A DNA stretch of 64,000 nucleotides, taken from NCBI RefSeq assembly GCF_001044395.1, contig NZ_JANU01000006.1, positions 1 through 64,000 on the forward strand, given 5' to 3'. The number at the start of each line of letters is the position of its first letter. Position 1 is the stretch's first letter. A program made the translations under genes and the position numbers. The DNA is from Caenimonas sp. SL110. GTDB lineage: Bacteria > Pseudomonadota > Gammaproteobacteria > Burkholderiales > Burkholderiaceae_C. This document shows positions 37,998 to 45,999 of this stretch, piece by piece. The notes under the pieces are model-generated. The model was given only the letters and a program-made list of their open reading frames with translations, had not been told where the DNA came from and did no database searches.

Positions 37998-38278
37998 CAG
38001 CCGGCGCCCTGCACCAGCTTTGTCCCGAACAGCGGGCAGCCGGCGGCCTTGTCGGTGGCCTTGCCCTTGTAGAGCGCGCAGTTCGAGCAGACTTGACCGG
38101 CGGCGTACTTCGGAAATTTTTTCGTATCAACGCGCTTGGCGTCGGCCACGTAGCCCAGCGTTGCGGCCTGCGGATCCTTTTCGTCCACAAGCGCCTGCGC
38201 CTGGGCGAGCGTGCTGACGCCGGCAACGCCAGAGGCCAGGGTCATGAGAAAGATGCGCCGTTGGTTCGACTGGGTCAT
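37970..38278 (-). CDS. High-potential iron-sulfur protein (HiPIP)
   Basis: A 102-residue periplasmic 4Fe-4S electron carrier. A Tat-like signal (NQRRIFLMTLASGVAGVSTL, cut near AQA) is followed by the cluster motif Cys-x2-Cys-x13-Cys-x13-Cys in QVCSNCALYKG, AAGCPLFG and GWCNAW. AAGGAG precedes ATG 38278. It lies between the FAD amine-oxidase-like gene (31 bases) and the photolyase-like gene (overlapping). HiPIPs usually serve respiration or photosynthetic electron transfer, so this stress-island context is noteworthy. Confidence 0.93.
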   Translation of the reverse strand: MTQSNQRRIFLMTLASGVAGVSTLAQAQALVDEKDPQAATLGYVADAKRVDTKKFPKYAAGQVCSNCALYKGKATDKAAGCPLFGTKLVQGAGWCNAWAKKA

Positions 38279-38309
38279 GGAGAACTCCTTGGAGGATCGT
38301 TGTGAAAAA

Positions 38310-39377
38310 TCATGTAGCGGACGCTGGGGGCGTAAAGGCCGCCTCACGCCGCATCGCTTCGAACAAGGCTTGCGCAGATTGCCAGGCGCCTTCGACGCCG
38401 GTGCTGCCAAAGAAATCGCCACACACACCCAGGCCCAGGGCGCCGTCCCACCAGAACCGCTGAGGCGCATCTGTTGATGCTCCTGCTGCCGCGGACGGTG
38501 GCATGGCATAGCGCCAGCGATGCACCACGGCGTGCTGCCACAGGATGGGCTCACCCAGCCAATCCTGCAGCGCAGCCTGCATCTGGGCCTGAACCCACGC
38601 TGCCGGCTGTTCGATGTGTTCAAGGCTCCAGGCAGGACGTGCGTGCGCAACCCAATGCGCTTCATCGGGTCGGGACTCGCGGCCGGGCTTGGCGTCATTG
38701 CGCATGACCCAGCCCAAAGGACCGTCTTCGGGTTGCCCGGCGTCACCGATGCCGCCATTCACCGGGCTGCGGGCCACGCCCATCAGCGTCCAGCGGGGTT
38801 GCATGGGGACAGGCGATGCGCTTTGAGCCCAATCGCCCCGGTGAGCAGCAATCAGTGGCGCGGCCTGGGCAGGAGGCAAGGCCAGCACCACGGCATCGAA
38901 GTGTCCGGCAAGCGTCGCACCCGCTGCTTCAATCTGCCAGCCAAGCGGTCCTTTCTGAATCCGATCCACGGGAAAAGACCAGGTCGCCGTGAAGTCGCGC
39001 AGCAACCAGCGGCAAAGCGAAGGCATATCCGGCGCGGGCAACCACTGCGACCCGATATCGCCCGAGGGCCGCTTGCCGCGAGGGCCTGCCGGACTCCACT
39101 GCACCAACGCGTCTGGTGGGAAAGCAGTGCGCAGGAATTGCTGGAATGCGGGATCGTCCGCCCTGAAGGCTGGCGCGCCGTGATCGAACCGGGTCATGCG
39201 GCGGTTGCCCTCGCCATCGAGCCACTCAAGTCGCCGGGTCGCCAATCGGCCGCCCGCCCCCCGGGCTTTGTCCACGACCTGGACGTCGAAGCCTTGATCG
39301 GCCAAGGCCCGGGCGCAGGCCGCTCCGGCGATGCCTGCGCCAATGACGACGACTTTGGGTGGCGAGACTCGGTTCAT
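38310..39377 (-). CDS. Renalase-like FAD-dependent amine-oxidase family protein
   Basis: A 355-residue FAD protein. The dinucleotide motif VVVIGAGIAGAACARAL and the following VVDKARGAGGRLATRR are typical of renalase-like NAD(P)/FAD oxidoreductases. FDHGAPAFR and the C-terminal WWDGALGLGVCGDFFG fit the FAD site. The substrate is unknown, though some bacterial renalases oxidise misformed dihydropyridine nucleotides. ATG 39377 was chosen, while the frame extends to 39401. It diverges from the LitR-like regulator and heads the leftward operon, a combination recurrent in light-induced loci. Confidence 0.88.
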   Translation of the reverse strand: MNRVSPPKVVVIGAGIAGAACARALADQGFDVQVVDKARGAGGRLATRRLEWLDGEGNRRMTRFDHGAPAFRADDPAFQQFLRTAFPPDALVQWSPAGPRGKRPSGDIGSQWLPAPDMPSLCRWLLRDFTATWSFPVDRIQKGPLGWQIEAAGATLAGHFDAVVLALPPAQAAPLIAAHRGDWAQSASPVPMQPRWTLMGVARSPVNGGIGDAGQPEDGPLGWVMRNDAKPGRESRPDEAHWVAHARPAWSLEHIEQPAAWVQAQMQAALQDWLGEPILWQHAVVHRWRYAMPPSAAAGASTDAPQRFWWDGALGLGVCGDFFGSTGVEGAWQSAQALFEAMRREAAFTPPASAT

Positions 39378-39480
39378 GGCCGTGATTGTACGCACATCCA
39401 ATTCAATACCAATTCACTTCTGAATTTATGGTCATTTATCCGATAAAATTGGCGTCAATTCCGATTCACTGGAATTAAAT
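39378..39480. promoter_or_regulatory. Divergent regulatory region of the LitR-like island
   Basis: This is a 103-base AT-rich gap. It holds a dyad AATTCC at 39457-39462 and GGAATT at 39471-39476, eight bases apart, just 4 bases before the regulator ATG. It also holds two direct copies of CCAATTCA at 39398-39405 and 39409-39416. These are candidate sites for the MerR-type protein encoded at 39481. I could not define -35/-10 elements with confidence. Confidence 0.5.
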
Positions 39481-40539
39481 ATGAAGAAGACCACATCACC
39501 TCAACTACCCGAAAAATCCAGGTCCACCACGGGACACCGCAGCGGCGCAGTGGCCCGGATGCTGCAAATGCCGGTAGCCACCTTGCGTGTCTGGGAAAGG
39601 CGTTATGGCGTGACGCAGCCGAGCCTATCGGCCAGCGGGCAGCGCCTGTATTCGGCGGACGACGTGCGGCGCCTGGCCGCGCTGAAACAGCTGACCGACC
39701 TCGGTCACGCCATCGGCAGCCTGGCACGGCTGGACATGGAGCAACTCCAGCAGGTCGCCAACACCCATGCCGCCATCTCGGTGACGCGCCACAGCGAACA
39801 ACCGTCCGACAAACTTCCGGCGCCGACCCAACCCTGGCGCGTGGCGGTCATTGGCACTGCCTTATATGCACGGCTTCAAAAACCCGCTCTGGTGCAACGG
39901 CTTTCGCGGCCGGTGCGGCTGGTGGGGCCGTTCCAGGACGCCGCACAGGCCGCCGCTGCCTTGCAGGACGAGCCAGCCGACGCACTGGTGATGCACGAGC
40001 CACGCGTGCACGAAGGCTGGCTGGCCGCGCTGCAAGCTGGGGCGCCGTCGCTTGCAACCACACCCAAAGCGGTGTTGTATCGCTTCGCTGCCGAATCGAC
40101 CTGCGCAGCCTTGGCAACGGCCGGCATTGCCCTGTTGCGCGAACCGCAGAACGACATCGTGGTCGGCCAATGGTTGCAAGGTGTTTTGAACGCGAGGCTG
40201 ACAGCCAGCACGGCCCCGCGCGAGCCGGTGCATGCCGATCCCGCCACGCAACCGCGCCGCTGGGACGACGCCGCGCTTTCGGACTTTTCCGCGATGTCAT
40301 CGACCATCGCCTGCGAGTGCCCGCGCCATGTGGCCGAGCTGTTGATGCAACTCGCGCACTTCGAGGCCTACAGCGCCGAGTGCCGCAACCTCAGCACGGG
40401 CGACGCGCAATTGCATGCCTATCTGCAGCAGGTGGCGAGCAGCTCGCGCATCCGCTTTGAGCAGGCGCTGGAATATGTCGCGTTGCACGAAGGAATGCTC
40501 CTGCCGCGCCCTGAACAACCCGGACACACCACACCATGA
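39481..40539 (+). CDS. MerR-family regulator, LitR/CarH-like, without a recognisable cobalamin motif
   Basis: A 352-residue regulator. Residues 18-95 are a MerR winged helix of the LitR/CarH kind (GAVARMLQMPVATLRVWERRYGV, then GQRLYSADDVRRLAALK). The C-terminal 250 residues have the alternating pattern of a degenerate Rossmann domain (WRVAVIGTALYARL, ADALVMHEP) and a helical part, but no Asp-x-His-x-x-Gly cobalamin signature. B12-independent LitR relatives are known in Pseudomonas. It probably controls both sides of this island. Its stop overlaps the SOUL gene (ATGA). Confidence 0.85.
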   Translation: MKKTTSPQLPEKSRSTTGHRSGAVARMLQMPVATLRVWERRYGVTQPSLSASGQRLYSADDVRRLAALKQLTDLGHAIGSLARLDMEQLQQVANTHAAISVTRHSEQPSDKLPAPTQPWRVAVIGTALYARLQKPALVQRLSRPVRLVGPFQDAAQAAAALQDEPADALVMHEPRVHEGWLAALQAGAPSLATTPKAVLYRFAAESTCAALATAGIALLREPQNDIVVGQWLQGVLNARLTASTAPREPVHADPATQPRRWDDAALSDFSAMSSTIACECPRHVAELLMQLAHFEAYSAECRNLSTGDAQLHAYLQQVASSSRIRFEQALEYVALHEGMLLPRPEQPGHTTP

Positions 40540-41177
40540 AACCCCCCACCCTCCCCCCTACCCTCCTTCACAAATTCCTCGGACTCCTATTTGCTGCCAT
40601 GCCGCTCGCAAGCCACGCCATCGAAGAGCCGGACTACGAAGTCGTGCGCAAGCTCGAGCAGGTGGAAGTGCGCCAATACGCCCCGTATGTCGTGGCCGAG
40701 GTCGTACTCGATGCCAGCGCGGACGAGGCCGGCAACCAGGCGTTCCCGATCCTGGCCGGCTACATCTTCGGCAAGAACAAGGGAGAAAAGAAATTTGCGA
40801 TGACCGCGCCTGTGACCCAGAGCGCCGTGCCAGTGAAGATGGCAATGACCGCGCCGGTCACGCAGGCTGCGGTCGCAGGCGGCATGCGGGTGCAGTTCGT
40901 CCTGCCCAAGGGTGTGACACTGGAATCTGCACCGCAACCCCTGGACCCTCGCGTGCAACTGCGCCTGGTTCAAGCGGCCCAATGGGCCGTGATCCGCTAT
41001 TCGGGCACCTGGTCCCAATCCAACTATGACGAGCACCTGGGCCTGTTGAAGGCCGCGCTCGACAAGGCCGGCGTTGCCACGCAAGGTGAGCCCGTGCTGG
41101 CCCGCTACAACGCGCCCTTCACGCCGTGGTTCATGCGACGCAACGAAGTCTGGCTGGCCGTGCGGCAAGCTCCATGA
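40536..41177 (+). CDS. SOUL haem-binding family protein, probably exported
   Basis: A 213-residue SOUL domain protein. A hydrophobic N-terminus ending in ASHA (about residue 28) suggests export. EEPDYEVVRKLEQVEVRQYAP is the SOUL start, and the repeated phrase MTAPVTQ (twice, around 88 and 104) is characteristic, followed by FVLPKGVTLESAP. SOUL proteins bind haem or porphyrin, which fits a photo-oxidative stress role. The ATG overlaps the regulator stop by four bases, so translation is coupled. The next gene begins 10 bases later. Confidence 0.92.
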   Translation: MKPPTLPPTLLHKFLGLLFAAMPLASHAIEEPDYEVVRKLEQVEVRQYAPYVVAEVVLDASADEAGNQAFPILAGYIFGKNKGEKKFAMTAPVTQSAVPVKMAMTAPVTQAAVAGGMRVQFVLPKGVTLESAPQPLDPRVQLRLVQAAQWAVIRYSGTWSQSNYDEHLGLLKAALDKAGVATQGEPVLARYNAPFTPWFMRRNEVWLAVRQAP

Positions 41178-41187
41178 AGGCGGTGTC

Positions 41188-42435
41188 ATGCGTATCCTGA
41201 TGACCGGCGCCACGGGGCTGATCGGACGCGAACTGGGAAAGGCACTCGCGTCGCGTGGCGATTCACTCGTCTGCCTGGTTCGCGACGTGAGCGCGGCACG
41301 CAGGCGGCTGCCGTTTCCTGCCACCTGCCATGCCTGGGACCATACCCGTGCCGTGCCCGCGCAAGCCCTTCACGGCGTGGATGCCGTCGTGAACCTGGCC
41401 GGTGAGCCGGTCGCCGACAAGCGCTGGACGACAGCACAGAAGCAGCTGATCAGCGACTCGCGGGTTCTGGGCACGCAGCAGCTGGTTCGCGCGGTCCTGG
41501 AGCACGGGCATGGTGTGGCCGCCTTCGTGCAAGGCTCGGCTATCGGCTACTACGGCGAGCGCGGCGACGAGCGGCTGACCGCATCCAGCGCAAAGGGATC
41601 GGGCTTCGCCGCGGATTTCGTCAAAGCCTGGGAAGACACGCTCGAACCGCTCGCCACGCAGCGCCCCCGTATGCGCGTACCGATTGTGCGCACGGGCGTC
41701 GTGCTGGCGCGGGACGGCGGCGCGCTTGGCAAGATGCTGCCGATGTTCCGGCTGTCGTTGGCTGGACAGCTGGCATCGGGCAAGCAGTGGATGAGCTGGA
41801 TACACCTCGAAGACATCATCGGCCTGTTCATGCACTCGCTCGATGCCGCACCTTCAGGCGTGCTGGAGGGCGTGGCGCCGCAACCGGCCACCAACCGGCA
41901 ATTCACAAAAGCACTGTGCCGGTCGCTGGGCGTGATCGAAAACGTGCCCTTGCCCCGGCCGGCGATCGCCGTCATGTTCGGGGAGCGGGCCGACATCGTG
42001 ATTGGCAGTACGCGGGTGGAGCCAATGGCAACGCGGGCGTCGGGGTTCCGGTTTCAGTTCGAGACGATCGAATCCGCACTCGAAAATTTGCTCGCCCCGC
42101 TGCGTGGTGGTGTCCACCTTCGGGTGTGGGAGCAGTGGGTTGCGACAACCGAAGCAGACCTGCGCCCCTTCCTCTTCGGTGCCGCGAACCTGAAGGCCTG
42201 GGACCCGCCGCGACGCTTCATCGATGCGCGGGCCAGCGGCTTCGGCGCGCTTTGGGAGCACACGCACGACTTCATCCCGATGGCAGGTGGCACGCTGTTG
42301 CGCGACACAGTTCGCTACCGACTGCCTGCCCGCTGGCTGGGCGCACTGGCCGGCGGAGGCAAGGTGGCGAGCGACCTCGAACGCGTCTTCGACCGCCGCG
42401 CGCGCATGATCGACGAGCGCTTCAAGGCTTCGTAA
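41188..42435 (+). CDS. TIGR01777-type epimerase fused to a C-terminal SRPBCC-like domain
   Basis: A 415-residue protein. Residues 1-295 are a YfcH-like NAD(P) epimerase (MTGATGLIGRELGKAL, VVNLAGEPV, IGYYGERGDE) with the DUF1731 tail. Residues about 300-415 add a domain with HLRVWEQWVATTEADL, HTHDFIPMAGGTLLRDTVRY and RLPARWLG, typical of SRPBCC ligand-binding proteins. Standard YfcH ends near 300. The order is the reverse of the SRPBCC-epimerase fusions I know from other phyla. The function is unknown. It is the last gene of the rightward LitR-like operon. Confidence 0.85.
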   Translation: MRILMTGATGLIGRELGKALASRGDSLVCLVRDVSAARRRLPFPATCHAWDHTRAVPAQALHGVDAVVNLAGEPVADKRWTTAQKQLISDSRVLGTQQLVRAVLEHGHGVAAFVQGSAIGYYGERGDERLTASSAKGSGFAADFVKAWEDTLEPLATQRPRMRVPIVRTGVVLARDGGALGKMLPMFRLSLAGQLASGKQWMSWIHLEDIIGLFMHSLDAAPSGVLEGVAPQPATNRQFTKALCRSLGVIENVPLPRPAIAVMFGERADIVIGSTRVEPMATRASGFRFQFETIESALENLLAPLRGGVHLRVWEQWVATTEADLRPFLFGAANLKAWDPPRRFIDARASGFGALWEHTHDFIPMAGGTLLRDTVRYRLPARWLGALAGGGKVASDLERVFDRRARMIDERFKAS

Positions 42436-42440
42436 AACAA

Positions 42441-42471
42441 AAACCCCATGCGAATGGACCGCATGGGGTTT
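42441..42471. terminator. Bidirectional Rho-independent terminator
   Basis: AAACCCCATGCG at 42441-42452 and CGCATGGGGTTT at 42460-42471 form a perfect 12-base stem with a 7-base loop. On the minus strand a T-rich tail (TTTTTGTTTT) follows, so it ends icd. It also lies directly after the epimerase stop on the plus strand. Confidence 0.88.
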
Positions 42472-42515
42472 GGGATCGAATCGCCGGCGACGCGCTGCGC
42501 CGCCCCGACGCCGAA

Positions 42516-43769
42516 TTACATGTTGTCGATCATCACCTGGCCGAAGCCCGAGCAGCTCACCTGCGTCGCACCATCCATCAGGCGGGCGAAGTCGTAGGTC
42601 ACCTTCTTGGACAGGATGGACTTCTTCATCGAGCTGATGATCAGGTCGGCCGCTTCGGTCCAACCCATGTGGCGCAGCATCATTTCGGCCGACAGGATCT
42701 CGGAACCGGGGTTCACATAATCCTTGCCCGCGTACTTGGGTGCCGTGCCGTGCGTGGCTTCAAACATCGCGACAGTGTCGGACAGGTTTGCGCCGGGGGC
42801 GATGCCGATACCACCAACCTGTGCGGCCAGGGCGTCAGACACGTAGTCGCCGTTGAGGTTCAGCGTGGCGATCACGCTGTACTCGGCGGGGCGCAACAGG
42901 ATCTGCTGCAGGAACGCGTCGGCAATGCTGTCCTTGATGGTGATGTCCTTGCCCGTCTTCGGGTTCTTGAACTTCATCCACGGGCCGCCGTCGATTTCGA
43001 CCGCGCCGAATTCCTTCTTGGCCAGGGCGTAAGCCCAGTCACGGAAGCCACCTTCGGTGAACTTCATGATGTTGCCCTTGTGCACGATGGTCACGCTGGG
43101 CTTGTCGTTGTCGATGGCGTACTGGATCGCCTTGCGCACCAGGCGCTCTGTGCCTTCGCTGGAAACAGGCTTGATGCCGATGCCCGAAGTATTCGGGAAG
43201 CGGATCTTCTTGACGCCCATTTCGTCCTGCAGGAACTTGATCAGCTTCTTGGCCTTGTCGCTTTCAGCTTCGAATTCGATGCCGGCGTAGATGTCTTCGG
43301 AGTTCTCGCGGAAGATCACCATGTGGGTCTTGTGCGGCTCTTTGACCGGCGATGGCACACCATCGAAATACTGGATCGGGCGCAGGCAGACGTACAGGTC
43401 CAGTTCCTGGCGCAGGGCCACGTTCAGGGAACGGATGCCACCGCCAACGGGCGTCGTGAGAGGACCCTTGATCGACACCACATAGTCGCGCACGGCAGCC
43501 AGCGTTTCCTCAGGCAGCCACACATCGGGGCCGTAGACCTGCGTCGACTTTTCGCCGGCGTAGACCTCCATCCAGTGGATCTTCTTCTTGCCGCCGTAGG
43601 CCTTGGCCACGGCCGCATCGACGACCTTGAGCATGACGGGGGTGATGTCCAGGCCGGTGCCGTCGCCCTCGATGAAGGGAATGATCGGCTGATCGGGAAC
43701 ATTCAACGACGTGTCGGCGTTGACGGTAATCTTCTGGCCTTCGGCAGGCACCTTGATGTGCTGATACAT
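42516..43769 (-). CDS. icd: NADP-dependent isocitrate dehydrogenase
   Basis: A 417-residue TCA-cycle enzyme of the homodimeric prokaryotic type. It starts [14 protein letters not shown] and shows [15 protein letters not shown], the substrate-loop region [18 protein letters not shown], the metal-site aspartates in the [14 protein letters not shown] region and the cofactor loop [11 protein letters not shown]. It converts isocitrate and NADP+ to 2-oxoglutarate, CO2 and NADPH. Length is normal. The frame extends to 43940, but ATG 43769 is the family start, with GGAGACG upstream. It is divergent from the Ala/Lys-rich protein gene. Confidence 0.97.
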   Translation of the reverse strand: MYQHIKVPAEGQKITVNADTSLNVPDQPIIPFIEGDGTGLDITPVMLKVVDAAVAKAYGGKKKIHWMEVYAGEKSTQVYGPDVWLPEETLAAVRDYVVSIKGPLTTPVGGGIRSLNVALRQELDLYVCLRPIQYFDGVPSPVKEPHKTHMVIFRENSEDIYAGIEFEAESDKAKKLIKFLQDEMGVKKIRFPNTSGIGIKPVSSEGTERLVRKAIQYAIDNDKPSVTIVHKGNIMKFTEGGFRDWAYALAKKEFGAVEIDGGPWMKFKNPKTGKDITIKDSIADAFLQQILLRPAEYSVIATLNLNGDYVSDALAAQVGGIGIAPGANLSDTVAMFEATHGTAPKYAGKDYVNPGSEILSAEMMLRHMGWTEAADLIISSMKKSILSKKVTYDFARLMDGATQVSCSGFGQVMIDNM

Positions 43770-43968
43770 GGGGGAACGTCTCCGGGGGGTGGAACTACTG
43801 TGCGGCCTTGCCGCCATGCGGGGAAAACCCTCGAATTCTAGCCTTGAAACTGTCCTGCACCTTGCAACTGTGCAGTGGATGTCAACCGATGGGCTGGATG
43901 CCGCGTTGCCGAGGGTGCAGCCTGCTTCAGGCAGCATCATCCAAAGTCAGTCACATAGGAATTACCCC

Positions 43969-44331
43969 ATGAACAAGCTCCTCGCTACCCTGGTCGCCAC
44001 GCTCTTCGCAACCGCAACGTTTGCTGCTTCGCACGCTGGCGCCCCGATGGCAGCTGCTTCCGGCAAGGCTGCAGCCCCGGCTGTCGCCGCTTCCGCCGCC
44101 ACCAAGGCAGAAGTCAAGGCCGAGAAGAAGGAAATGAAGGCCGAAGCCAAGGCCGAGAAGAAAGAAGCCAAGGCTGACGCCAAGGCAGAAAAGAAGGAAG
44201 CCAAGGCTGTCGAGAAGACTGAAAAGGCCGCCGCCGAAGCCAAGAAGGACAAGGCAGTAGCTGCTGCTGACGCCAAGAAGGACAAGAAGGAAGCCAAGGC
44301 TGAAGCCAAGAAGGAAGAAGCCAAGAAGTAA
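43969..44331 (+). CDS. Exported Ala/Lys/Glu-rich low-complexity protein, paralogue 1
   Basis: A 120-residue protein. A signal peptide (MNKLLATLVATLFATATFAA, cut before SHAG) is followed by the phrase ASHAGAPMAAASG. The rest (residues about 40-120) is almost only Ala, Lys, Glu and Asp in repeats such as KAEKKEAK, predicted as a long charged helix. No enzyme motif is seen. It may be a periplasmic, envelope or polyanion-binding protein. It is closely related to the shorter gene 150 bases downstream. A strong terminator follows. Confidence 0.8.
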   Translation: MNKLLATLVATLFATATFAASHAGAPMAAASGKAAAPAVAASAATKAEVKAEKKEMKAEAKAEKKEAKADAKAEKKEAKAVEKTEKAAAEAKKDKAVAAADAKKDKKEAKAEAKKEEAKK

Positions 44332-44346
44332 TTCAAGGCTCTCTTG

Positions 44347-44376
44347 AAAACGCCCGCTCCAAGCGGGCGTTTTTAC
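44347..44376 (+). terminator. Rho-independent terminator after Ala/Lys-rich gene 1
   Basis: AAAACGCCCGCT at 44347-44358 and AGCGGGCGTTTT at 44362-44373 form a 12-base stem with a 3-base loop and a run of T ending in TTTTT on the plus strand. This is a classic intrinsic terminator, which separates the two paralogous genes into independent transcripts. Confidence 0.92.
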
Positions 44377-44481
44377 TTGTGCACCGGTGTCAACCGCTGC
44401 GCCAGACGACTCATTAGGGATGAGCCTTCCGAGCAATTGGGAGGATTTCAAAAAAATCATCACAACATTGAAGGACCTTCC

Positions 44482-44691
44482 ATGACCAAGCTGCTCGCAA
44501 CCCTCGTCGCATCCATTTTCGCCGTCTCCACCGCTTTCGCAGCTTCGCACGCCGGCGCCCCGATGGCCGCCGCCTCCGGCGCCAAGGTCGAGAAGAAGGA
44601 AGAAGCCAAGCCCGCTGCAAAGGCTGAAAAGAAGGCCGCAAAGAAGGCCCCCAAGAAGACCAAGAAGGCTGCTGCAAAGAAGGCTGCTTAA
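44482..44691 (+). CDS. Exported Ala/Lys-rich low-complexity protein, paralogue 2
   Basis: A 69-residue protein. The signal peptide (MTKLLATLVASIFAVSTAFA) and the first mature residues ASHAGAPMAAASG are nearly identical to those of the gene at 43969. The tail is shorter and more basic (KKAAKKAPKKTKKAAAKKAA), much like eukaryotic histone H1 tails. GAAGGA lies before the ATG. It is likely a recent duplicate with repeat-length change. The function is unknown. Nucleic-acid or polyanion binding at the envelope is a guess. Confidence 0.8.
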   Translation: MTKLLATLVASIFAVSTAFAASHAGAPMAAASGAKVEKKEEAKPAAKAEKKAAKKAPKKTKKAAAKKAA

Positions 44692-44736
44692 TTACCCGCA
44701 AAAGAAAGTCGCATCCGTGCGACCTTTCATTGCCTC

Positions 44737-44763
44737 AATGCCCGCTTCGCGCGGGCATTTTCA
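44737..44763 (+). terminator. Rho-independent terminator after Ala/Lys-rich gene 2
   Basis: AATGCCCGC at 44737-44745 and GCGGGCATT at 44751-44759 form a 9-base stem with a 5-base loop, followed by TTTCATT. A second small hairpin (GTCGCA at 44709-44714, TGCGAC at 44717-44722) precedes it. Confidence 0.8.
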
Positions 44764-44785
44764 TTGGCGCGTCAAAATATCACCC

Positions 44786-45241
44786 ATGAACAAAGCACTG
44801 TCGTTCGTTGCCGCACTGGCTGCCTCCATCGCCCTGTCTCCTGCATTCGCGCAGGAAGGGCCGCAAATGAACCTGCCGCGGGTGAAGCTCTCAGCCGGCA
44901 TGCATCAGATCGAAGCCCAGGTTGCGCAGACCAACGAGCAGCGCCAGACGGGCCTCATGCACCGCAGGGAGATGCCCCAGCACGAAGGCATGCTGTTCAT
45001 TTTCGAGCAGCCCACCCAGCAGTGCTTCTGGATGAAAAACACCCTGCTCCCGCTGGCGATCGCCTTCGTCGCGGACGACGGCACCATCGTCAACATCGAC
45101 GAGATGAAGCCGCAGACGCTCGACTCGCACTGCTCCACAAAGCCCGTGCGCTACGTGCTGGAAATGAATACGGGATGGTTTGGCAAGAAGGGCATCAAGG
45201 CCGGCGCGAAACTGGCCGGCGAGCCCTTCAAGGCACGGTAA
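44786..45241 (+). CDS. Exported DUF192 protein
   Basis: A 151-residue protein with a signal peptide (MNKALSFVAALAASIALSPAFAQ). The DUF192 domain contains QTGLMHRREMPQHEGMLFIFEQP, QQCFWMKNTLLPLAIAFV and the later MNTGWFGKKGIKAGAKL. The family is widespread and its biochemical role is unclear. ATG 44786 starts the signal peptide, while the frame extends to 44717. It is followed by a palindromic repeat and the convergent sodB gene. Confidence 0.92.
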   Translation: MNKALSFVAALAASIALSPAFAQEGPQMNLPRVKLSAGMHQIEAQVAQTNEQRQTGLMHRREMPQHEGMLFIFEQPTQQCFWMKNTLLPLAIAFVADDGTIVNIDEMKPQTLDSHCSTKPVRYVLEMNTGWFGKKGIKAGAKLAGEPFKAR

Positions 45242-45250
45242 GCTCGCCGC

Positions 45251-45336
45251 CATGCCGGACTTGATCCGGCATCCACCGCAAAACGGCGACGGCGCCGGAT
45301 CGAAGATGGATTGCGGATCGCGTCCGCAATGACAGC
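45251..45336. repeat. Dispersed palindromic (REP-like) element, copy 4, two units
   Basis: Unit B at 45252-45272 is ATGCCGGA, 5 bases, TCCGGCAT. Unit A at 45310-45330 is ATTGCGGA, 5 bases, TCCGCAAT. It contains the same two subtypes as the 12.9 kb copy in reverse order. It fills the gap between the convergent DUF192 and sodB genes. Confidence 0.8.
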
Positions 45337-45356
45337 CTGAAAGACAGGTGTGTCGA

Positions 45357-45938
45357 TCAGCCGAAGTTCTTCTGCGCGAAGTCCCAGTTCACCAGCTTGT
45401 CGAGATAGGTCTCGACGAACTTCGGACGCAGGTTGCGGTAGTCGATGTAGTAGGCGTGTTCCCAGACGTCAACCGTCATGAGTGCCTTGTCTGCAGTGGT
45501 CAGCGGCGTGCCGGCGGCGCCGGTGTTCACGATGTCAACGCTGCCATCGGGCTTTTTCACCAACCATGTCCAGCCTGAACCGAAGTTGCCAACGGCGGAC
45601 TTCACGAAAGCTTCGCGGAACGCTGCATAGCTGCCCCACTTGCTGTTGATCGCATCGGCCAGCGCGCCGGTCGGCTCGCCACCGCCTGCGGGCTTCATGC
45701 AGTTCCAGAAGAACGTGTGGTTCCAGATCTGCGCGGAGTTGTTGTAGATGCCACCAGAGGACTTCTTGATGATCTCCTCAAGCGACATGTTCTCGAACTC
45801 AGTGCCCTTTTGCAGGTTGTTGAGGTTGACCACGTAGGCGTTGTGATGCTTGCCGTGGTGGAACTCCAGCGTCTCCTTCGAGTAGTGGGGCGCGAGCGAA
45901 TCGATCGGGTACGGGAGCGGGGGAAGGGTGTGTTCCAT
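45357..45938 (-). CDS. sodB: Superoxide dismutase (Fe/Mn type)
   Basis: A 193-residue iron-type dismutase of normal length. [30 protein letters not shown] carries the first metal His (written here as adjacent shorter motifs [13 protein letters not shown] and FHHGKHH). [10 protein letters not shown] gives the second, and [11 protein letters not shown] gives the Asp and third His. The residue pattern (FFWNCM and the Gln in IWNH context) favours Fe over Mn, though metal choice is not certain. AGAGGAAAA precedes the ATG. It lies downstream of xseA on the same strand. Confidence 0.95.
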   Translation of the reverse strand: MEHTLPPLPYPIDSLAPHYSKETLEFHHGKHHNAYVVNLNNLQKGTEFENMSLEEIIKKSSGGIYNNSAQIWNHTFFWNCMKPAGGGEPTGALADAINSKWGSYAAFREAFVKSAVGNFGSGWTWLVKKPDGSVDIVNTGAAGTPLTTADKALMTVDVWEHAYYIDYRNLRPKFVETYLDKLVNWDFAQKNFG

Positions 45939-45999
45939 GGCTTGGCTTTTCCTCTTGAGGTTATGGGTCGGACTTCAGCCGACGATTCTATGAACTAAA

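Noticed and set aside
41787..43841. A 684-residue open frame on the plus strand.
   Set aside because: It is out of frame with the epimerase gene and antisense to icd, and it crosses the strong terminator at 42441-42471. No family features are visible.
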